A stretch of DNA of 5,356 nt from Halothiobacillus neapolitanus (lineage in GTDB: Bacteria; Pseudomonadota; Gammaproteobacteria; Halothiobacillales; Halothiobacillaceae), in contig DYMR01000053.1 of the NCBI GenBank assembly GCA_020721485.1, positions 1-5,356 of the forward strand, in the 5' to 3' direction. Numbering within the stretch: the first letter of the stretch is position 1; each line of letters begins with the position of its first letter. A program made the position numbers and the translations under genes. This document shows, one piece after another, positions 1 to 5,356 of the stretch. The notes beneath the pieces were generated by a model, which made no database searches, was not told the origin of the DNA, and worked only from the letters and a program-made list of their open reading frames with translations.

Positions 1-1136
1 GCGTATTCAAGCCGTACATCATTCGTGAAATGAATGGCGTGAAAGTGGCGATCATCGGCCAAGCGTTCCCGTACACCCCGATCGCCAACCCGCGTTGGAT
101 GGTGGAAGGCTGGACCTTCGGCATCAACCCGGACGACATGCAAGATGTGGTCAAAAAAGCGCGCGGCGAAGGTGCCGAGTGCGTGGTGCTGCTGTCGCAC
201 AACGGCATGGATGTGGACCTTAAGATGGCGTCCCAAGTGTCTGGGATCGACGCGATCATGGGCGGCCATACCCACGATGCCGTGCCGTACCCGACCATCG
301 TCAAAAACGCCGGTGGCAAAACCATCGTCACCAACGCCGGTTCAAACAGCAAGTTCCTCGGCGTGCTCGACATGGACTTCAAAAACGGCAAATTGCAGGA
401 CTTCAAATACCACCTGCTGCCCGTATTTGCTGACTTCATCGAGCCCGATAAAGAAATGGCGGCGCTCATCGAGAAGATGCACAACCAAGATGTCACCTTC
501 CAAGGCAAAACCTTCAACGCCAAGAAACGCTTGGATGAAGTGGTTGCCCAAAACGAAGGGCTGCTCTACCGTCGCGGCAACTTCACCGGCTCTTGGGATC
601 AACTCCTGTGCCAAGCGCTCATCGAAGAAAACGATTGCGAAATCTCTTTCTCTCCGGGCGTGCGTTGGGGCACCAGCTTGATTCCGGGCGAAGCGATTCG
701 CTACGGCGACATGATGACCGAAGTGGGCTTGACCTACCCGAATGTCACCGTGAACGAGTTCACCGGCGAGCAAATCAAAGGCATTTGCGAAGATGTGTGC
801 GACAACATCTTCAACAAAGACCCGTACTACCAACAAGGTGGCGACATGATGCGGATCGGCGGCATGACCTATGCCTGCGCGCCGAACGAAGTCAAAGGCA
901 AGCGTATCTCCGACATGATGTTGGGCGGCAAGCCGGTTGATCCGAAGAAAAAGTACAAGGTCGCTGGCTGGGCCTCGGTGCAAAAACCGGGCGAAATCCC
1001 GGGCGATACCGGCAAGATGATTTGGGATCAAGTCGAGCATTGGCTGCGTGAGCAAAAAACCATCAAACCGGTCAAGATCAACGAACCGCGTTTGATCGGC
1101 GTGAAAGGCAATCCGGGCATCGCGACCCACTGCTAA
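1..1136 (+). CDS. soxB: Thiosulfohydrolase SoxB, C-terminal part (5' end outside window)
   Basis: SoxB is the periplasmic di-manganese enzyme of the Sox thiosulfate-oxidation pathway. It hydrolyses the terminal sulfone from the S-sulfonated cysteine of the carrier SoxYZ and releases sulfate. The frame is already open at base 3 (VFKPYIIRE precedes the Met at 30), so that Met is internal. The 377 residues seen are about two thirds of the usual 560-580. The missing part should hold the Tat signal and the first metal ligands. Visible family marks: LSHNG (His codon at 198) and GGHTHD (His codons at 267 and 273), the metal-binding motifs of the calcineurin-like/5'-nucleotidase superfamily; then the 5'-nucleotidase C-terminal domain from about base 580, with FSPGVRWG and the SoxB-typical GGDMMRIGG near 840. 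The frame ends at TAA 1134-1136. Composition is Lys-rich (about 30), and Gln is almost always CAA, unlike the genes downstream. Identity rests on recalled family sequence, not a search, but the match is strong. Confidence 0.95.
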   Translation, partial: VFKPYIIREMNGVKVAIIGQAFPYTPIANPRWMVEGWTFGINPDDMQDVVKKARGEGAECVVLLSHNGMDVDLKMASQVSGIDAIMGGHTHDAVPYPTIVKNAGGKTIVTNAGSNSKFLGVLDMDFKNGKLQDFKYHLLPVFADFIEPDKEMAALIEKMHNQDVTFQGKTFNAKKRLDEVVAQNEGLLYRRGNFTGSWDQLLCQALIEENDCEISFSPGVRWGTSLIPGEAIRYGDMMTEVGLTYPNVTVNEFTGEQIKGICEDVCDNIFNKDPYYQQGGDMMRIGGMTYACAPNEVKGKRISDMMLGGKPVDPKKKYKVAGWASVQKPGEIPGDTGKMIWDQVEHWLREQKTIKPVKINEPRLIGVKGNPGIATHC

Positions 1137-1157
1137 TCCCGGCTGCTCTACTGGCAC

Positions 1158-1180
1158 TGCCGTCCCGGCTTGGGGCGGCA
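1158..1180 (+). other. GC-rich hairpin in the soxB 3' untranslated region
   Basis: TGCCGTCCC (1158-1166) pairs with GGGGCGGCA (1172-1180) across a 5-base loop, giving nine base pairs with one G-T wobble. It lies 21 bases after the soxB stop and 8 bases before the terminator stem. It has no T-tract of its own, so it is not a second terminator. It could stabilise the soxB mRNA 3' end, but that is inference. The pairing is read directly from the sequence. Confidence 0.55.
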
Positions 1181-1188
1181 CGATCAAC

Positions 1189-1214
1189 AAACCCCCGCTT
1201 CGGCGGGGGTTTTT
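1189..1214 (+). terminator. Intrinsic terminator of soxB (TTCG tetraloop)
   Basis: AAACCCCCGC (1189-1198) pairs perfectly with GCGGGGGTTT (1203-1212) around TTCG (1199-1202). The loop is closed by C-G, the extra-stable cTTCGg arrangement. A T-run at 1210-1214, continued by GTTTGT, follows. It lies 52 bases after the soxB stop. It should end transcription arriving from soxB and separate it from the efflux operon. On the minus strand the stem is also followed by a TTTGTTG stretch, so weak bidirectional activity is possible. Confidence 0.92.
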
Positions 1215-1241
1215 GTTTGTCAGGGGTCGGGATTTTCTAAT
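1213..1241 (+). promoter_or_regulatory. Candidate sigma70 promoter of the adaptor-RND operon
   Basis: TTGTTT (1213-1218, 3 of 6 to TTGACA) is separated by exactly 17 bases from TCTAAT (1236-1241, 5 of 6 to TATAAT). Transcription would begin near 1248 and leave a leader of about 54 bases before the ATG at 1302. The -35 box shares bases with the terminator T-tract, so the two signals are back to back. This is the best match in the only gap between the two units. No operator palindrome was recognised. The -35 is weak, so an activator may be needed; that is inference. Confidence 0.5.
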
Positions 1242-1292
1242 CTTGCGCTAAGTCTCAAGGGCTAGGCTGTGTCGAAAGGCTCGCTTCGAATC

Positions 1293-1297
1293 GGAGG
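1293..1297 (+). promoter_or_regulatory. Ribosome binding site that decides the adaptor start
   Basis: GGAGG lies four bases before the ATG at 1302 (GGAGGAACT then ATG). It selects that ATG over the in-frame GTG at 1269, which would place this site inside the coding region and add eleven residues ahead of the signal peptide. It also beats the in-frame ATG at 1323, which is 25 bases away. The spacing is slightly short but workable. Confidence 0.8.
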
Positions 1298-1301
1298 AAC
1301 T

Positions 1302-2372
1302 ATGCCCGTATGGCCGTGGCGGATGCGATGGGTTAGGGCGGCGTTGGCCGGAATCCTTGGGCTGAGTGGCTTGGGTTTTCTGTGGGTTCCCGCTGGGGCG
1401 GCGACGCCCGATTGGGTGACGGTTCATGCCCAAGCCGTGACGCCTACGCAATCGGTGTATGCCGCAACGGCGGCGGTGACGACCCTGCCGGTGATCTCCC
1501 GCTGTGCGGGCACGCTGTCGGTGGTACCGGGGTTGTTGCCGGGCGCGGTGTTATCCGCTCAGGCGCCCTTGGCGCGATTGCAGGGCGCGGCGTATCACGC
1601 GCAGCAGACTCAGGCGCAAGCCGATTTGGCTCAGGCGCAGGCACAGGTTCAATCGGCAGCGCGCTTGCGGCACATTGCGCGGGCGGAATTGGCGCGGCAT
1701 TTGGCGACCGAGCAGGCCGTGGTGCGGGCATCGGCGGCGGTGGCGGTCGCTCAGGCGGGGGTTCGTACCGCGCAGGCGCGTTGGGCGAGTGTGCGTGACT
1801 GTGGTTCGATCGAGGCACCGGCGGCGGGTCAATTGTTGGATTGGTCGGCCAGTACGGGGCAACGCGTGGTCTCCGGTCAGGTGTTGGGGCAGGTATTGCC
1901 GACGGCGGGTGTGTGGTTGACGGCGCGTCTGTTCGGCGCGTCTGCCGCTGTGTTGACGCCCGGCAGGACGGCGGAATTTGTGCCGGAGGGCGGCGCGCCG
2001 CTGCGCGTTCGTTTGGTGTCGGTCGTGCCAGCCATGACGGGGGCGGAAGCCGGGGCGGGCATTCAAACGGGCTGGCTGCCGGTCTCTGCGCCCCCGCTCA
2101 ATCTGGGGTCGTTCGGCCATCTCGTGTTGACGCAGCCGGCGCAGATGCAGGTGATGGTGCCGACGCGGGCGTTGATTTTGGATCAAGGCCAGTGGTGTTT
2201 GCTGCTTCACACCGCGCAAGGGGATGTGCGCCGCGCGGTGGTGCCGGGCGCGGCCAGCGGTTGGCTGACGGCGATCGATCACGGCGTGGCAGCGGGGGAT
2301 GAGGTGGTCGTGCGCGGGGCGTATTTGGCCTATCACCGAGCCATCGCGCAAGCGTACCAACCGCCGGATTAA
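1302..2372 (+). CDS. RND efflux periplasmic adaptor subunit (membrane fusion protein, HlyD/CusB-like)
   Basis: Adaptors of this family bridge an inner-membrane RND pump and an outer-membrane channel in the periplasm. The protein has 356 residues. Residues 1-34 form a Sec-type signal peptide (Arg-containing start, hydrophobic 13-29, AGAA near the cleavage site), with no lipobox Cys. Next come a first half-lipoyl segment (about 60-95, with GLLPGAVLSAQAPLARL), a short Ala/Gln-rich alpha-hairpin (about 95-165, with AQ repeats) and a second half-lipoyl (about 167-205: IEAPAAGQL, then GQRVVSGQVLGQVL). The beta-barrel follows (about 205-285), then a membrane-proximal domain (about 285-350: VPTRALILDQGQW, GDEVVVRGAYLAYHR) and the tail YQPPD. 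The ATG at 1302 is chosen for its GGAGG site and because it opens directly on the signal peptide. The gene ends three bases before the RND start. It contains no lysine at all and three Cys (68, 167, 299). The family is clear; substrate and gene name are not. Confidence 0.9.
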   Translation: MPVWPWRMRWVRAALAGILGLSGLGFLWVPAGAATPDWVTVHAQAVTPTQSVYAATAAVTTLPVISRCAGTLSVVPGLLPGAVLSAQAPLARLQGAAYHAQQTQAQADLAQAQAQVQSAARLRHIARAELARHLATEQAVVRASAAVAVAQAGVRTAQARWASVRDCGSIEAPAAGQLLDWSASTGQRVVSGQVLGQVLPTAGVWLTARLFGASAAVLTPGRTAEFVPEGGAPLRVRLVSVVPAMTGAEAGAGIQTGWLPVSAPPLNLGSFGHLVLTQPAQMQVMVPTRALILDQGQWCLLLHTAQGDVRRAVVPGAASGWLTAIDHGVAAGDEVVVRGAYLAYHRAIAQAYQPPD

Positions 2373-2378
2373 GCGATG
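2370..2378 (+). other. Adaptor-RND junction: stop, GCG, start in the same frame
   Basis: TAA (2370-2372), GCG, then ATG (2376-2378). No Shine-Dalgarno-like purine run lies directly before this ATG (the upstream bases read CCGCCGGATT), so the RND gene probably relies on ribosomes finishing the adaptor, that is, on translational coupling. Both genes are in the same reading frame, separated by a single stop codon. Confidence 0.75.
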
Positions 2379-5356
2379 CAACCGACGCCGTTACCCCACT
2401 TTATTCCCGCGCTCTTTCGGCGCCCTCTGCTCTGGTGGTTGCTGGGGGCGGCGGTGTTGCTGATGGCTGTGCTGGCCGTGCGCGATACGCCGTTGGAGGT
2501 GTTGCCGCAGTTTTCCTACCCACAAATCAGCGTCACCGTGCATGCGGCGGGCGCCACCGCGACGATGCTGGAGCGGGAAATCGTGACGCCGATTGAGGGG
2601 CAGATTTTGGCGCTGCCGGGCGTGCAATCGGTGCATTCGGTGATGGGCAATGGCACCGTGGAAATTGATGTGCGCTTTGTGCGGGGCGCGTCCGCCGAGC
2701 GCGATCTTCAGGCGGTTTGGGGCGGGATTGATCGAGTGCGTGCGACGCTGCCGACCGGGGTGAACCCGGTGGTGCAGGTGATGGGGAACGCCATCAACGA
2801 GGTGTTGGATTTGAGTGTGGCTCTGCCGCCGGAAGTGTCGCCGGCTGCCGTGGAGCGCGTGCTGGCGGCAGAAGTCGCCCCGGCAATTCGCGCGGTGCCG
2901 GGGGTGCAAACCGTGTCGGTGTACGGCAATGGGCAGGAGGCAATGCGGATCGAGCCGAATCTGGCGGCGATGCGGCATGCGGGGGTGAGTTTGGCGACGA
3001 TGATGCGCGCCGTGCGCGCCTCGGTGGTGCAGGGTTCCGCCGGTTATTTGCAACTGGGTCATAACGATGTGCTGATCGAAGTGCGCCACTGGCCGAAACA
3101 GACGGTGGATTGGGCGAATATTCCGCTGCCCACGAATCAGGGCGCGGGGCAGGGTGCGGGACAGGGCGGGGGGCAGGGCACAGTACCCTTGTCGGCGGTG
3201 GCGCGGATCGAGCGGGCAGCACTGCCGGTGCATCACGCGATTTTGTTGGATGGCGCGCCGAGCGTCGCGCTCACCGTGTTCAAGCAGCCGGGCGCTTCGA
3301 CGCAGGCCGTGACCGAGCAAGTGCAGGCGCTGTTGGCGCGGATGCAGCCGATGCTGCCTGCCGGCGCGCATTGGGTCACGGTGTATAACCAAGGCCGCCT
3401 TGTGGGGCGCATGGGGGCGGATTTGGGGCGGGATTTGGCGCTGGGCGCACTGCTTGCGATGGCGGTGTTGTTCTGGCTGCTCGGTGCCGGGCGCGGCGTG
3501 GTGGTGCTGGCATTGACCATCCCCGCGTCGATTCTGCTGGCCGTGGCGGTACTGCACGCCCTGGGGCAAGATTTGAACCTGATGACGCTGGGTGCCTTGT
3601 CGGTCGCGGTGGGGTTGCTGGCGGATGATGCCATTTTGGTGCTGGAAAGTATTTATCGGCAATGGGAAGCGCGGCCAGACGGTGGGTTGTCGCCCCAGGA
3701 GGGGATTTTGGCCGGACTGCGGCTGATCGCCTTGCCCGCGTTGACCGGCACGCTCGCCAACCTGGCGATTTATGCCCCGTTGTTGTTCGTCGGCGGCTTG
3801 GTGGGGCTGTTTTTTATTCCGTTTTCACTGGCGATGCTCGCTGCCTTGAGCGTGTCGCTCGTGTTGTCGCTGACCTTCGTGCCGTTTCTGCTATCGCAAG
3901 TACGCGCCACGGCGGGGCAGGGCGGGCGCAGTGGTCAGCGGTTTTTAGCGGCGCTCTACCGCCTGAATAGTCGTTTGTTCGAGCGGGTATTGCGCGCACC
4001 GCGCCTGAGTTTGGCGCTCACGGTGGCGTTGTTGATCGGCAGCTTGGCCGGGCTGGCGTGGGTGCCGATGAATTTTCTGCCCTTGCCGAATGAAGGCGTA
4101 TTGCTGGAATCGTTCACCCTGCCGCCCGGCACGGCGCTGCGGGATACCGAGCAGGTGGTGCAGCGCATCAGCCAGCGCGTGCAGCAGGATCCGGCGGTGG
4201 CGCATGTGTACGCGCGGATCGGGTCGGCGGCGGGAACGGCCTACACCGAGCCGGCCTACGCGGGCGAGATTCAAGTGGTGCTGCATGCGGGCGTCAAGGC
4301 GCGGGCGCTGGATGCGATTGGCGCGCGGATTCAGCAAGAATCCAGCCTGCCCGGCGTGCAATTGGCGGTGGATACCCCCACGGTGGAGCGGGTGGGCGAG
4401 AGCCTATCCGGCCTGCCGCAACCGTTTGTTCTGCATGTGTTCGGCCCGAATATCGCGGCATTACGGCAGGCGACCGAGCAAATCACCGCGCGGCTGCGCA
4501 CGGTGCCGGGGCTGAGCGATGTGTTCAACAACGATGGGTATCCGATCACGCAAATCCAGCTTCGCCCCAAACCCATGGCGCTGATCGCTTCCGGCATGAC
4601 GCCGCAGTCCTTGCTGACCGCCGTGCGCCCCTTGCTGGCGGGCACGGTGCTGACCACGGTGCCGGATGGCAATCCGCCGCTGCCGATTTTCTTGCGTTTG
4701 GCGGCACCGGAACGCCTGTCTTTGTCGGAGCTGGCGGCACTGAGGATCGAAACCCCGCAGGGATTGCGGCCTTTGGGGCAGTTGGCGGCGATTGATCTGG
4801 TGACCGAGCCGAATTCTTTACGGCACATTGCCGGCGCGCGGGCGCTGGATATTCTGGCCACGCCGACCGCGCCCTTGGACACGGTGGAACGCGCGGCGCA
4901 TCAAGCGCTGGCCGGAATGATCTTGCCGCCGGGCGTGCGCGTAGAATTTGGCGGCTTGGCCGTGGCGTTGGAACAGGCGGCGTTGGGGCTGCTGCTCGCA
5001 GTGCTCGTCGCCTGCGGGCTGATGCTCGGCATCTTGTTGCTGCAATTCGATGGCTGGCTGGTGCCCGGTTTGCTGCTGCTGGAAATTCCCTTGGCGCTGA
5101 CCGGCGGCGCGGTCGCGTTACTCGTCAGCGGCTTGGGGCTGAACGCCACCGGCATGATCGGGTTTCTCACCCTGATTGGCATTGGCCTGCGGCACAGCAT
5201 CGTGCTGCTGGATCGGGCGCAACAGAACGAACGGCAAGGCATGTCGGTGGAAGCGGCGGTGCGCGATGCCATCGCCCTGCGGTTTCGGCCCATTGTGCTG
5301 ACGGCGCTTGTTGCGATGATCGGCATGTTGCCGACCGCCTTCGGCTGGGGCGAAGG
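2376..5356 (+). CDS. RND efflux transporter permease, HME/CzcA-CusA-like (3' end outside window)
   Basis: This is a proton-driven inner-membrane pump of the AcrB/CusA superfamily. The frame runs open from ATG 2376 to the window edge: 993 residues of the usual 1030-1060, with TM12 missing. TM1 is about residues 18-35. The first periplasmic porter half follows (VLPQFSYPQISV, about 43-54), then TM2-TM6 at about 353-506, with DD at 417-418 in TM4 (GLLADDAILVLES), equivalent to AcrB Asp407/Asp408. TM7 is about 544-563. The second porter half (LPLPNEG near 566; VERVGESLSGLPQPF near 670-684; a match to HME members) precedes TM8-TM11 (about 869-988), with IGFLTLIGIGLRHSIVLL in TM10 and LRFRPIVLTALVAMIGMLP in TM11. 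Arg939 sits where AcrB has Lys940. A Gly/Gln repeat insert lies at 255-268. There are only four lysines. The start is fixed by the stop codon at 2370 and family-like spacing to TM1. The periplasmic part looks heavy-metal-like and the DD looks multidrug-like, so the substrate is unknown. Confidence 0.93.
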   Translation, partial: MQPTPLPHFIPALFRRPLLWWLLGAAVLLMAVLAVRDTPLEVLPQFSYPQISVTVHAAGATATMLEREIVTPIEGQILALPGVQSVHSVMGNGTVEIDVRFVRGASAERDLQAVWGGIDRVRATLPTGVNPVVQVMGNAINEVLDLSVALPPEVSPAAVERVLAAEVAPAIRAVPGVQTVSVYGNGQEAMRIEPNLAAMRHAGVSLATMMRAVRASVVQGSAGYLQLGHNDVLIEVRHWPKQTVDWANIPLPTNQGAGQGAGQGGGQGTVPLSAVARIERAALPVHHAILLDGAPSVALTVFKQPGASTQAVTEQVQALLARMQPMLPAGAHWVTVYNQGRLVGRMGADLGRDLALGALLAMAVLFWLLGAGRGVVVLALTIPASILLAVAVLHALGQDLNLMTLGALSVAVGLLADDAILVLESIYRQWEARPDGGLSPQEGILAGLRLIALPALTGTLANLAIYAPLLFVGGLVGLFFIPFSLAMLAALSVSLVLSLTFVPFLLSQVRATAGQGGRSGQRFLAALYRLNSRLFERVLRAPRLSLALTVALLIGSLAGLAWVPMNFLPLPNEGVLLESFTLPPGTALRDTEQVVQRISQRVQQDPAVAHVYARIGSAAGTAYTEPAYAGEIQVVLHAGVKARALDAIGARIQQESSLPGVQLAVDTPTVERVGESLSGLPQPFVLHVFGPNIAALRQATEQITARLRTVPGLSDVFNNDGYPITQIQLRPKPMALIASGMTPQSLLTAVRPLLAGTVLTTVPDGNPPLPIFLRLAAPERLSLSELAALRIETPQGLRPLGQLAAIDLVTEPNSLRHIAGARALDILATPTAPLDTVERAAHQALAGMILPPGVRVEFGGLAVALEQAALGLLLAVLVACGLMLGILLLQFDGWLVPGLLLLEIPLALTGGAVALLVSGLGLNATGMIGFLTLIGIGLRHSIVLLDRAQQNERQGMSVEAAVRDAIALRFRPIVLTALVAMIGMLPTAFGWGE
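3138..3179 (+). repeat. 12-bp imperfect tandem repeat coding for Gln-Gly-Ala-Gly units
   Basis: After CAG at 3138-3140 come three imperfect 12-base units, GGCGCGGGGCAG (3141), GGTGCGGGACAG (3153) and GGCGGGGGGCAG (3165), then a partial GGC. In frame they give QGAGQGAGQGGGQG, residues 255-268 of the RND protein. The tract lies just before VPLSAVARI, where relatives normally have a short turn. The unit length is a multiple of three, so copy-number changes would keep the frame. Units differ at wobble positions (GGC/GGT, GGG/GGA) and in one Ala-to-Gly change, so the array has drifted since duplication. Confidence 0.85.

Noticed and set aside
342..1190. A 282-codon open frame on the minus strand opposite soxB.
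   Set aside because: It mirrors the well-supported soxB frame and would run through the terminator and hairpin; no family resemblance was seen.
1272..1289. TCGAA...TTCGA inverted repeat in the adaptor leader as an operator or riboswitch.
   Set aside because: The arms are only five bases with an eight-base loop, too short to distinguish from chance in this sequence.
1269..1301. GTG at 1269 as the adaptor start.
   Set aside because: It would add eleven residues before the signal peptide and put the GGAGG site inside the gene. The ATG at 1302 has that site directly upstream.
2370..2378. Stop-codon read-through giving an adaptor-pump fusion.
   Set aside because: The adaptor C-terminus is periplasmic while the RND N-terminus is cytoplasmic, so a direct fusion has the wrong topology. 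No read-through signal was seen.
1551..2381. A 276-codon minus-strand frame opposite the adaptor gene.
   Set aside because: Its Arg/His-rich translation has no domain features, and the plus-strand adaptor explains the region fully.
2391..3662. A 423-codon open frame on the minus strand.
   Set aside because: It lies entirely antisense to the RND gene. Its product is a His/Gln/Arg-rich, low-complexity sequence with no recognisable domain, as expected from the complement of GC-rich coding DNA.
3900..3945. The GQGGRSGQ stretch between TM6 and TM7 as a second copy of the Gly/Gln repeat.
   Set aside because: It lacks the regular 12-base unit and lies in the cytoplasmic linker, where such loose sequence is common in this family.

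Overview
The window holds three consecutive plus-strand genes from what looks like a sulfur-oxidising proteobacterium. The evidence is the C-terminal two thirds of SoxB, the thiosulfohydrolase of the periplasmic Sox thiosulfate-oxidation pathway, in moderately to highly GC-rich DNA. The Gram-negative assignment is backed by a tripartite RND-type efflux system, which needs two membranes. A genus cannot be named from this sequence alone.

Layout: (1) 1-1136, soxB cut by the left edge of the window. (2) 1137-1301, a compact intergenic region with a GC-rich hairpin, a strong intrinsic terminator with a TTCG loop, a sigma70-like promoter whose -35 box overlaps the terminator T-tract, and a GGAGG ribosome binding site. 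(3) 1302-2372, a periplasmic adaptor (membrane fusion protein) with a signal peptide, two half-lipoyl motifs, a short alpha-hairpin and a membrane-proximal domain. (4) 2376-5356, an RND inner-membrane transporter of about 993 visible residues, cut by the right edge just after TM11. It begins three bases after the adaptor stop codon and in the same reading frame.

The terminator suggests that soxB ends its own transcription unit and that the adaptor and RND genes form a separate, translationally coupled operon. Adaptor and transporter would work with a TolC-like outer-membrane channel, not visible here, to expel a substrate from periplasm or inner membrane. The transporter's periplasmic sequence resembles the heavy-metal (CusA/CzcA-like) branch, but TM4 carries a double aspartate more typical of multidrug RND pumps, so the substrate is left open. 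Composition changes sharply at the gene boundary: soxB is rich in Lys and CAA codons, while the adaptor has no lysine and the RND protein has four in 993 residues.

No tRNA, rRNA, CRISPR array or insertion sequence was seen. I see no clearly undescribed system. The most unusual points are the lysine-free adaptor, a Gly/Gln 12-bp tandem repeat inside the RND porter domain, the mixed RND motifs, and the overlapping terminator and promoter.
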